A stretch of 20,251 nucleotides of DNA from DATLSM01 sp049585815 (GTDB lineage: Bacteria; Actinomycetota; Thermoleophilia; Solirubrobacterales; 70-9), in assembly GCA_049585815.1 (NCBI GenBank), contig JBAVAR010000029.1, forward strand, positions 1-20,251. The letters are read 5' to 3'. The position numbers and the translations under genes were made by a program. Shown here one piece after another: positions 13,429 to 20,251 of this stretch (position 1 is the first letter of the stretch; the number at the start of each line of letters is the position of its first letter). A model generated the notes under the pieces. It did no database searches and had not been told where the DNA came from. It saw only the letters and a program-made list of their open reading frames with translations.

Positions 13429-14342
13429 GAGGGGGCCGCAATAGTGGGGCCGGGATCGCGCTGGCGGTTGCGCTCACGGTGGCCGGCTGCGGTCTCGGCC
13501 CCGGCAAGGGGCTTCCCGACGTGAGGTTGACCGTAACCCGCGACTACGGTTCGCAGCTTCTCCTTGAACGCCTGGTGGGTGGGGTCACCGAATCCGACAC
13601 GGCGATGCGGGTTCTCGAACGCAGTGCTCATGTTTCAACCCGTTATGGCGGCGGCTTCGTGCAGTCGATCGACGGGACCGAAGGAGAAACGCACGGCACC
13701 GCCGCCGATGACTGGTTCTACTACGTCAACGGGGTCGAGTCGCCGGTTGGCGCAACCTCCTACTCGCTGCATGGCGGTGAGGCGATCTGGTGGGATTACC
13801 GCGACTGGTCGGCAGCGCAGAGCGTTCCCGCCGTGGTCGGCTCCTGGCCCGAGCCTTTCACCACCGGATATGAAGGCAGACGGCACCCGGTTGCGGTGAA
13901 GTGCATGGGCGGGGGCGGGTCCTGTGCGCGGGTGAGGAGGGCGCTCGCTGCCGCCGGCGCGGCGCTCGGGGCGGGCTCACCGAGCGGCGCGATCCGGGTC
14001 CTGGTCGGGCCCTGGGCGCAGCTGCGGCGTGACCCGGCCGCCGCGCAGATCGAAGCCGGACCGCAGGAAAGCGGAGTCTTCGCCGAGTTCAAGCGCCACG
14101 GGGATCGATTCAGCCTGACCGGCCTTGGCGAAAACGGCCAGGCGTTGCGCTCATTTGGCGCCGGCGCCGGCCTGGTCGCCGCGACCCGACGCTATGAAGC
14201 GCCGCCGACCTGGCTGATCACCGGCGTCTCCACGATCGGAGTTCGCGCTGCCGCCGGCCTGCTCAACTCCAGCGGGCTGCGCGACCATTATGCGGTTGCA
14301 ATCGAAACCGGGAAGGAGACGCCGCTGCCGGTGATGCGATGA
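13425..14342 (+). CDS. DUF4430 lipoprotein with an extra C-terminal domain
   Basis: The GTG at 13425 overlaps the previous stop by 4 nt. The 305-residue protein begins with a lipoprotein signal (lipobox TVAGC, Cys about 22). A clear DUF4430 domain follows (about 33-128): TESDTAMRVLERSAHVSTRY, DDWFYYVNGVESPVGATSYS and GGEAIWWDYRDW. These contain the W-[FY]-x-Y-VNG and IWW-D motifs of the family. Residues about 135-305 form a second region (EPFTTGYEGRRHPVAVKC, IRVLVGPWAQLRRDP, WLITGVSTIGVRAAAGLLN) that I do not recognise. It would be anchored on the outer face of the membrane next to the transporter, as a capture protein. The signal peptide and motifs are seen; the ligand is inferred. Confidence 0.88.
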   Translation: MRGGRNSGAGIALAVALTVAGCGLGPGKGLPDVRLTVTRDYGSQLLLERLVGGVTESDTAMRVLERSAHVSTRYGGGFVQSIDGTEGETHGTAADDWFYYVNGVESPVGATSYSLHGGEAIWWDYRDWSAAQSVPAVVGSWPEPFTTGYEGRRHPVAVKCMGGGGSCARVRRALAAAGAALGAGSPSGAIRVLVGPWAQLRRDPAAAQIEAGPQESGVFAEFKRHGDRFSLTGLGENGQALRSFGAGAGLVAATRRYEAPPTWLITGVSTIGVRAAAGLLNSSGLRDHYAVAIETGKETPLPVMR

Positions 14343-15244
14343 GATCGCCGTTCGCCTACACGCCGAGGCCGGGTCCGCTGCAAGCGGCCTCGCCGGGTGC
14401 GGCCGTCGCCTACCTGGGCTCGCTTGCGGCCGTGGCCTTCATCTTCTCCAGTCCGGTCGTGCTCGCCGCGGTCCTGCTCGCCGCGGTGATCGCCGGAATA
14501 CTCGCCGGCGCACGCGGTGCGGTTCGCGCTGCGCTGGGGATGGCGGTGGCGTTGGGTCTGCTGATGATCGTCGTCAACGCGTTGGTGGTGAGAAGCGGCG
14601 AGACGGTCATCGCCCGTCTTGGCGAATGGCCGCTGCTGGGTCAGGTCGACGTCACCGCCGAGGCAATTGCCGAGGGTCTTTCCCTCGGCCTGCGCGCCGG
14701 CGCGGTGGTGCTCATCTTCGCGGTCTACTCGGCCTGTGTGGACCCGGATCGAGTGCTGCGCGCCCTGCGTCCGATCGCCAGTCGTTCGGCGCTAACCGCC
14801 GTCCTCGTCTCCCGGCTCGTCCCGGTCGCCGAGGCAGATGCCTCCCGTTTGGGCGACGCGGCGCGCTTGCGCGGTCCTGGGGCAGCGGCGGTCGGCCGCG
14901 GCGCCCTTCTGCGGCGGTTGCTCGCCGGCTCCCTTGACCGCGCGGTTGATGTTGCGGCGACGCTCGAGTTGCGCGGCTACTCCCTCGAGGGGCCGAAGGC
15001 AGGGCGCCGAAAGCAGCGCTCCCGCTTTGATTCCCGCTTCTACGCGACTGCCGCCGCCGTGCTCACAGCCGCGAGCGCGGCGAAGCTTGCCGGCGCCGAC
15101 GGCTTCAATCCCTACCCGACCGTCGAATGGGGTGTCGGGGCCCTGACGCTCGCGCTCTCGGTCGTGATCGTACTCGCCGGCCTCGCTCCGCTGCGCCGCG
15201 CGCCGCGCCGCGCATCGCTTGGGGTGGGGGTCTCGCGTGCCTGA
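14339..15244 (+). CDS. ecfT: ECF transporter T component (EcfT/CbiQ-like)
   Basis: This is the membrane coupling subunit that links the ATPases to the substrate-binding S component. The ATG at 14339 overlaps the lipoprotein stop by 4 nt. The 301-residue protein has hydrophobic segments at about 23-58, 63-84, 118-132, 232-252 and 264-285. A cytoplasmic helical region between about 150 and 230 contains the two coupling motifs expected of EcfT: AARLRG (about 174-179) and LELRGYS (about 209-215), the xRG sequences that dock into the ATPase grooves. The gene order ecfT, ATPase, S component within a B12-regulated unit supports a vitamin-uptake role. Similarity is nearer to group II-type EcfT than to cobalt-specific CbiQ, but I cannot separate them by eye. 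Confidence 0.88.
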   Translation: MRSPFAYTPRPGPLQAASPGAAVAYLGSLAAVAFIFSSPVVLAAVLLAAVIAGILAGARGAVRAALGMAVALGLLMIVVNALVVRSGETVIARLGEWPLLGQVDVTAEAIAEGLSLGLRAGAVVLIFAVYSACVDPDRVLRALRPIASRSALTAVLVSRLVPVAEADASRLGDAARLRGPGAAAVGRGALLRRLLAGSLDRAVDVAATLELRGYSLEGPKAGRRKQRSRFDSRFYATAAAVLTAASAAKLAGADGFNPYPTVEWGVGALTLALSVVIVLAGLAPLRRAPRRASLGVGVSRA

Positions 15245-16904
15245 GCTGGCACCGGCTAACGCAATCGTCCCCGCGCTCTCCTTTGAGCGCCTCAGCTACA
15301 GCTATCCCCTGGCAGAGCGCCAGGCGCTGCGCGAGGTCTCACTGCAGCTCGGCGCCGGCGAGTTCGCGGTCCTGGCCGGCCGCTCGGCCTCGGGCAAGTC
15401 GACCCTGCTGCGCGCCGCCTGCGGCCTGGCTCCGCACTTTCACGGGGGGGAGATCGACGGCGAGGTGAGGGTCGCCGGTATCGACGCGATCGCCTCCGGT
15501 CCAGGCGAGCTGGCCGCGGTGGTCGGCTATGTCGCCCAGGATCCGGAGACCCAGGTCGTCTCGACCACGGTTGCGGCTGAGATCGAGCTTCCGCTGGAGA
15601 TGCGCGGCGATCCGCCAACCGCCCGCGCCCGCGCCGTCGAGGAGGTTTCGCTGGCGCTCGCTGTACCGCATCTGCTTGAGCGCACCGTCGATACCCTCTC
15701 CGGCGGGGAGCTCCAGCGCGTGGCGCTTGCCGCCGCACTCGTCACCCGCCCCCGCCTTGTCCTCCTCGACGAGCCCACCTCCCAGCTCGATCCGGTCGCC
15801 GGGGATGAGCTGATCTGGCTCCTGCGTCGCCTCAACGAGGAGTGGGGGGTTTCCGTGCTCCTTGCCGAGCACCGCCTTGAGCGCTGCCTTGCGGCCGCAG
15901 ACCGGGTCATCGCCATGGATCGGGGTTTCATTTTCTTCGACGGTCCCCCGCGGGACTTTCTCGCCTTCTCAGCGCGCAGTGAGCAGACACTGAGCACTCC
16001 CGCCGCGCGCCTCTTCTCCCTCGCCGGCATTGAGCCGCTGCCCGTCGGCGTTCGCGAGGCCCGCCGGGCCCTGGCGGAGCATCGAGCGGGCGAAGAGAGC
16101 GGGGCGAGGGCATCTGGCCCAGGCTCGAAGGCGTCCCCGGGCCCACCTTCCTCCCGGCCAGCGCGCGGGGATCCAGGCGCCCTCACCGCCCACAACCTCT
16201 GGGTGGAGCTCGCCCACGGAGACCACAGGCGCGACGTCCTGCGCGGGATCGATCTTAGGGTCGAGCGCGGCGAGCGCGTCGCCCTGATCGGCCGCAACGG
16301 CGCCGGCAAGAGCACCCTGCTGCGGACGGCCGCCGGCCTCCTCAATCCCGTTCGCGGCAGGCTGGAGGCCGTGGGCGGCATCGCGCTCTTGACCCAGAGT
16401 CCGAGTGACTATCTGGTTCGCGAGCGGGTCCGCGAAGAGTTGCCTGGGGGAGAGGGGCGCGAGGCCCTGCGCCTGGTCGGGTTGGAGCACGCGCTCGAGT
16501 CGGACCCCCGCGATCTCTCCGGCGGTGAGCGGCAGCGATTGGCGCTTGCGATTACCCTCGCGGGGAGGATGGAGGGAGAGGAGCTGCCGGGACTCGTCGC
16601 GCTGGATGAGCCGACGCGGGGAATGGACCGCGCCCACCGCGACGAGCTCGTCGCCATGATCGACCAGCTCGCCGCTCGCGGCGCGGGTCTGCTCGTTGCC
16701 ACTCACGACCTCGAGTTCGCCGCCGCTTTCGCCAAGCGGGTCATCCTGCTCGGCGAGGGCTGCGTGATCGCCGATGGGCCGGTCGAGGAGGTTCTCTCCG
16801 GCGGCTGGTATTTCGCCACCGAGGTGGCTCGGGTGCTTGACCTGCCCGGTGTGATCACCCCCGAGCAGGGCGCCGCGGCCCTCACAGAAGGAGACCCGGG
16901 GTGA
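15237..16904 (+). CDS. Fused double ECF ATPase (EcfA-EcfA' in one chain)
   Basis: The 555-residue protein holds two complete ABC ATPase domains. The first has Walker A GRSASGKST (about 48-56), Q-loop VAQDPE, signature LSGGELQRVALAAAL, Walker B LVLLDEPTSQLDP and switch AEHR. The second, from about 315, has GRNGAGKST (about 352-360), LLTQSP, LSGGERQRLALAITL, LVALDEPTRGMD and ATHD. Both sites look catalytically complete. A Gly/Ser/Pro/Ala-rich linker (about 284-314) joins them. The GTG at 15237 overlaps the ecfT stop by 8 nt. An upstream TTG is possible but would extend the overlap to 26 nt. ECF transporters normally use two separate ATPases, and fused versions occur in some bacteria. The chain would sit under the membrane, held by EcfT, and power release of substrate into the cytoplasm. 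Confidence 0.93.
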   Translation: MPELAPANAIVPALSFERLSYSYPLAERQALREVSLQLGAGEFAVLAGRSASGKSTLLRAACGLAPHFHGGEIDGEVRVAGIDAIASGPGELAAVVGYVAQDPETQVVSTTVAAEIELPLEMRGDPPTARARAVEEVSLALAVPHLLERTVDTLSGGELQRVALAAALVTRPRLVLLDEPTSQLDPVAGDELIWLLRRLNEEWGVSVLLAEHRLERCLAAADRVIAMDRGFIFFDGPPRDFLAFSARSEQTLSTPAARLFSLAGIEPLPVGVREARRALAEHRAGEESGARASGPGSKASPGPPSSRPARGDPGALTAHNLWVELAHGDHRRDVLRGIDLRVERGERVALIGRNGAGKSTLLRTAAGLLNPVRGRLEAVGGIALLTQSPSDYLVRERVREELPGGEGREALRLVGLEHALESDPRDLSGGERQRLALAITLAGRMEGEELPGLVALDEPTRGMDRAHRDELVAMIDQLAARGAGLLVATHDLEFAAAFAKRVILLGEGCVIADGPVEEVLSGGWYFATEVARVLDLPGVITPEQGAAALTEGDPG

Positions 16905-18844
16905 GCTGGCAGCTGGTGAGCTTCCTGATCCTCGGTAGCGTTCTGCTCGCCGGCTTTGCGTGGTATGAGCGCTCGCGGCCTCCCTCGCAGGTCCTCGCCC
17001 TGGTCGCGGCGCTGGCGGCGCTGGCGATTGCCGGCCGGATCGCATTCGCCGCCTTCCCCAACGTCAAGCCGACCACCGATATCGTCATCTTCGCCGGCTA
17101 CGCGCTCGGACCGGCGCCGGGCTTTGCGGTAGGCGCCCTCTCCGGGCTGGTTTCCAATTTCTGGTTTGGCCAGGGCCCCTGGACCCCGTGGCAGATGGCC
17201 GCCTGGGGCCTGTGCGGAGTGCTCGGTGCGCTGCTCGCCCTGGGGGTGCGCAACGCTGGGCGCCTCACGCTGGCTGCGGTGTGCGGCTTTGCCGGAATCG
17301 CCTACGGGGCGCTGCTTAACTTCTCGTTGATGGCCACCTACGGCGGCCAACTCTCGCTCCAGCGCTTCCTGATTCTGGAGGGGCGGGCGGTGCCCTTCGA
17401 TGCGGCCCATGCGATCGGCAATGTCGTTTTTGCCCTCCTCGCCGGTCCGGCGATGGTGCGGATGCTCGCCCGCTTTCGCCGGCGATTTGAGTGGGGGAGG
17501 AGCGCTCGAGCTGGCGAGCCCTCGGGGCGAGGGCCGGCGGGGTTGAGTGCGGGACTGCGCGGCGGGGGCATTGCCGTGGCGCTGATTCTCGCCCTTGCCC
17601 TGACGGCGGCCCAGCCGGCCCGTGCCGAGGCCTCCGACGTCTCCCGCGCCGTCGCCTGGATGGAATCGGTGCAGAACCCCGACGGCGGCTTTGGCGCCTC
17701 CCCTGGCGATCACTCAAGCACCGAAATCACCGGCTGGGCGATGTTGGGGCTCGAGGCGGCCGGGCGCAACCCCCTGGACCTCTCAAGTCACGGCAACACC
17801 CCGGTCGCCTACCTTCGCGGCGCTCAGGGGCAGATCACCAGTACCGGCGACCTCGCCCGCACCATCCTCGCCCTGGAGGGCGCGGGCGTCGATCCCCGCT
17901 CCTTCGCCGGGCGCAACTTGGTCGCCGAACTGACCAAGCGTCCGCGCCGCGACGGCTCGGTTGAAGGCAAACCCCCGCTCACCGCCTTCGCCGTCATCGC
18001 TCTGCGCGCCGCCGGGATCAGCGGCGGACTCGAAAAGTCACGGGAATGGCTGCGCGGGGCCCAGAACAGCGATGGCGGCTGGGGTAATAGCTCCGGCTCA
18101 CCCAGCACGCCCGATGACACCGGCGCCGTCCTGCAGGCGCTCGCCGGTGGCTCCAAGCCTGCAAACTCCGGGCTCTCCTATCTGCGTGGGGTCCAACGGT
18201 CTGGAGGGGGGTTCTCCAATGGTGACTCGACCCCGGTCAACACCCAGTCGACGGCCTGGGCGATCCAGGGGATCCGTGCCGCCGGCGCCAATCCGGACTC
18301 ATTTCGCCGTGGCGGGGCCAGCGCCCCGGATTACCTCTCCGCGCAGCAGGCAGGCGATGGTCACTACCGCTACTCGGGGTCAAATGACCAGACCCCAATC
18401 TGGGTCACCGGACAGGTCCTGGTGGCAGCCGCCGGCAAGTCCTTCCCAGTTCCAGTTGCGCCGAGAGAATCTCAGCCCGCGCCGTCCCGGGGTTCCGGGT
18501 CCGGAGGCTCTGCGGGGAGCCAGGGCTCCTCGGGGATCCCATTGCCGCAGGCAACACCGACCTCCCCTTCCTCACCAGCCCAGGGGGGCGGTCTCGCTCC
18601 CGGAGTCGGCGCAGCGCCGGGTGGGTCGAGCTCGGCGGGCAAGGGGTCGCATCTGATCCCCGGGGGGAAGGGCGGAGTGCTCAACCCAACCCAGACCCCG
18701 CCGTCGACGACGACGCCGTCCTCCGCGAGTCCGCTTGAAGCGGGCAGCCCAGCCTCACCCTGGCCGCCGATCCTGATCGGCGTTGCCAGCGGCGGGCTGG
18801 CGCTGGCCGCGACCTGGTGGTTGGCGCGCCGCAACGGCTGGTAG
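16901..18844 (+). CDS. ECF S component fused to an extracellular alpha/alpha-barrel domain
   Basis: The GTG at 16901 overlaps the ATPase stop by 4 nt. The 647-residue protein has four parts. Residues about 1-197 have about six membrane helices with the S-component-like stretch NVKPTTDIVIFAGYALGPAP, then GFAVGALSGLVSNFWFGQGP and WTPWQMAAWG. A further helix at about 222-240 ends AQPARAEA, like a signal-anchor site. Residues about 245-512 carry repeats of the prenyltransferase/squalene-cyclase type: QNPDGGFG (258), QNSDGGWG (388), QRSGGGFS (432) and QQAGDGHY (482). They lack the catalytic DxDD or zinc-site residues I would look for in an active enzyme. A Pro/Gly/Ser-rich linker (about 515-620) and a last helix (about 622-642) with a basic end follow. 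The barrel resembles the alpha6/alpha6 half of intrinsic factor, so I infer cobalamin capture and transport. Confidence 0.85.
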   Translation: MSWQLVSFLILGSVLLAGFAWYERSRPPSQVLALVAALAALAIAGRIAFAAFPNVKPTTDIVIFAGYALGPAPGFAVGALSGLVSNFWFGQGPWTPWQMAAWGLCGVLGALLALGVRNAGRLTLAAVCGFAGIAYGALLNFSLMATYGGQLSLQRFLILEGRAVPFDAAHAIGNVVFALLAGPAMVRMLARFRRRFEWGRSARAGEPSGRGPAGLSAGLRGGGIAVALILALALTAAQPARAEASDVSRAVAWMESVQNPDGGFGASPGDHSSTEITGWAMLGLEAAGRNPLDLSSHGNTPVAYLRGAQGQITSTGDLARTILALEGAGVDPRSFAGRNLVAELTKRPRRDGSVEGKPPLTAFAVIALRAAGISGGLEKSREWLRGAQNSDGGWGNSSGSPSTPDDTGAVLQALAGGSKPANSGLSYLRGVQRSGGGFSNGDSTPVNTQSTAWAIQGIRAAGANPDSFRRGGASAPDYLSAQQAGDGHYRYSGSNDQTPIWVTGQVLVAAAGKSFPVPVAPRESQPAPSRGSGSGGSAGSQGSSGIPLPQATPTSPSSPAQGGGLAPGVGAAPGGSSSAGKGSHLIPGGKGGVLNPTQTPPSTTTPSSASPLEAGSPASPWPPILIGVASGGLALAATWWLARRNGW

Positions 18845-18846
18845 CG

Positions 18847-20251
18847 ATGCTCTCCCGCACCGAGGCAATCGAGGCGATCGCCGGCCAGAGCTTTGAGGTG
18901 GTGGTGATCGGCGGCGGCATCACCGGCGCCGGCGTCGCCCTCGATGCCGCCTCGCGCGGCTACTCGGTCGCTCTGCTGGAGCGCGATGATTTCGCCGCCG
19001 GCACCTCAAGTCGCTCCTCGAAGATGGTCCACGGCGGTCTGCGATACCTGCAGAACTTCGATCTCGGCTTGGTCCGTGAGGCGCTGCTGGAGCGCCAGCT
19101 GATGGTCCGACTGGCGCCCCACCTCGTCTATCCGACCCCGTTTCTCGTGCCCGCCCTGGGGGAGGAGCGCCGCGACCGCAGGGTCGGGATCGGGCTCAAC
19201 ATGTACGACGTGATGGCCGCGACCAGGACCGGCCGGGGGCGTCGTGGGACGAGGTCTGCCGCTGAGGAGGATCAGGGCTCCTACTGGTCCCCCGATCGCC
19301 ACCGCACGATCGACCGGGAAGAGGTGGTGGAGATGGTTCCGGCCCTCGCCTCGCGTGAGCTCGGCAGCGCCTACCTCTTCTATGACTGCCAGACCGACGA
19401 CGCCCGCCTCGTGCTGACCGTTTTGGGCGAGGCGGAGCGCTTCGGCGCCGTGATGGTGAACGGCGCCGAGGTGATCGAGGTGCTGAGCTCCGCTGGCCGC
19501 GCCTCCGGCGTTGCTTTCCTCGAGGCCGAGTCCGGCGAGCGGGTCGAGGTCAAGGCAGCCAGCGTCGTTAATGCGACCGGAGTGTGGGCCGACCGCCTCC
19601 GTCCCGAGGAGATCGTCGAGGAGGAGGACCTGCCGCGGATCGCTCCCAGCCGCGGTACCCATCTGATCGTCGATGAGACCGAGTTGCCGATGGGCCGCGC
19701 CGCCTGCATTGTCCCCGCCGGTGAGGGGCGGGCGATCTTCGCCCTGCCCTGGTATGGCCGCACGCTGATCGGCACCACCGACAATGACTACGAAGGCGAC
19801 ATCGCCCATCCCCGGCCCGCCGGCGAGGACATCAAGTACCTGCTTGACGCGGTCAACTCCTTCTTTGGAATCTCACTGGGGCGGCCGGATTTGGTCGGCG
19901 CCTTTGCCGGCGTTCGCCCGCTGATCTCGACCGGTGATCCGCGCAGGTCGGTCGATATCTCACGCAAAGCGGAGCTCTATGAGACATCCTCGGGGATGCT
20001 GACGATCACCGGCGGCAAGCTCACGACCTGGCGGCGCATGGCAAAGCAGACCGTCGATCGTCTGGTCGAGCGTGAGGGACGCGATGCCCCCTGCCATACG
20101 GCAGAGATCCCGCTCGGGATGCCGGCCCGCCCCGAGGACCTGAGGGCGCCCGCCGGGGTGGGGGAGGCCTCACTCGCCCAGCTCGCCTTCCGCTACGGGC
20201 ACGCCGCCAGCGCCGTGCTCGACCTCGCCGGCAGGCAGCCGCGGTTGGCCG
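18847..20251 (+). CDS. glpD: Glycerol-3-phosphate dehydrogenase, FAD-dependent (3' end outside window)
   Basis: GlpD oxidises glycerol 3-phosphate to dihydroxyacetone phosphate at the membrane and passes electrons to quinones. The 468 codons present start EAIAGQSFEVVVIGGGITGA, the FAD-binding Rossmann motif GGGITGAG. Next come SRSSKMVHGGLRYLQNFDLG, the hallmark GlpD segment, then FYDCQTDDARLVLTVLGEAE, VVNATGVWAD, WYGRTLIGTTDND and GVRPLIS, and TITGGKLTTWRRMA near the end of the FAD domain. The C-terminal helical domain has just begun when the window ends. The ATG at 18847 lies 2 nt after the stop of the barrel-fusion gene, with no room for a separate promoter or terminator, so it may be read through from the B12-controlled unit. 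Confidence 0.95.
   Translation, partial: MLSRTEAIEAIAGQSFEVVVIGGGITGAGVALDAASRGYSVALLERDDFAAGTSSRSSKMVHGGLRYLQNFDLGLVREALLERQLMVRLAPHLVYPTPFLVPALGEERRDRRVGIGLNMYDVMAATRTGRGRRGTRSAAEEDQGSYWSPDRHRTIDREEVVEMVPALASRELGSAYLFYDCQTDDARLVLTVLGEAERFGAVMVNGAEVIEVLSSAGRASGVAFLEAESGERVEVKAASVVNATGVWADRLRPEEIVEEEDLPRIAPSRGTHLIVDETELPMGRAACIVPAGEGRAIFALPWYGRTLIGTTDNDYEGDIAHPRPAGEDIKYLLDAVNSFFGISLGRPDLVGAFAGVRPLISTGDPRRSVDISRKAELYETSSGMLTITGGKLTTWRRMAKQTVDRLVEREGRDAPCHTAEIPLGMPARPEDLRAPAGVGEASLAQLAFRYGHAASAVLDLAGRQPRLA

Noticed and set aside
15969..17045. A 358-codon minus-strand frame, and another at 16703-17713
   Set aside because: Both are opposite the ECF ATPase and S-component genes and show only composition-driven Arg/Pro/Ala sequence.
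18472..18834. Direct repeats or a minisatellite in the Gly/Ser/Pro-rich stretch
   Set aside because: The low complexity is at the protein level (linker). The DNA shows no regular repeat unit.
12467..18844. Cobalt or nickel uptake (CbiMNQO) as the identity of the operon
   Set aside because: No CbiM/CbiN-like protein with the N-terminal metal-binding His is present. The S-like domain lacks that start, and the DUF4430 proteins point to the vitamin itself. The alternative remains possible but is less likely.
1..20251. CRISPR arrays, tRNA or rRNA genes, phage genes
   Set aside because: No regularly spaced repeats, no tRNA cloverleaf with a GTTCRA-type T arm, no rRNA signature and no phage structural or integrase motif were found by eye.

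Overview
The window reads as the chromosome of a GC-rich actinobacterium, probably class Thermoleophilia (Solirubrobacterales-like). This rests on gene content and style: a surface protein with the LP-K-[DN]-SVGTKQ-type repeats common in that class, a DUF6812-type protein, very GC-rich third codon positions, frequent GTG starts and 4-nt GTGA/ATGA overlaps. The taxon is an inference; there is no rRNA in the window.

Positions 1-6200 are an eroded, IS-bearing region. The left edge carries the 5' end of an IS3-family element. It is followed by the 3' remnant of a class III adenylate cyclase, a frameshifted SnoaL-like gene, an intact repeat-type surface protein, a broken SCO1/SenC copper chaperone with a small membrane ORF overlapping its start, a secreted hypothetical protein, a lipoprotein with PF03640-type repeats, and a complete 937-bp IS5-family element with 20-bp inverted repeats. 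A DUF6812-type gene and a doubtful membrane ORF close the region.

Positions 6300-12300 are ordinary, mostly intact genes: a RimJ/RimL-type acetyltransferase convergent with a pdxH-like oxidase, a PEP mutase/isocitrate lyase-family enzyme overlapping a peroxiredoxin, a short hypothetical, a VOC-family protein behind a 21-bp palindrome, a decayed ECF sigma factor fragment, a DEAD-box RNA helicase that appears to start at ATC, and a TPR protein that looks leaderless.

Positions 12467-18844 hold the main system: a cobalamin riboswitch followed by five genes joined by 4-8 nt overlaps. In order they encode a secreted DUF4430 (transcobalamin C-terminal-like) protein, a DUF4430 lipoprotein, an EcfT-type membrane coupling protein, a single-chain double ECF ATPase, and a protein that fuses an ECF S-component-like membrane domain to an extracellular alpha/alpha-barrel repeat domain of the prenyltransferase/terpene-cyclase type. 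Eukaryotic intrinsic factor and transcobalamin bind B12 between an alpha6/alpha6 barrel and a DUF4430-like beta domain. This operon therefore looks like a bacterial transcobalamin split into separate chains, with its barrel tethered to the transporter, all under a B12 sensor. A glpD gene follows 2 nt later and runs off the right edge.
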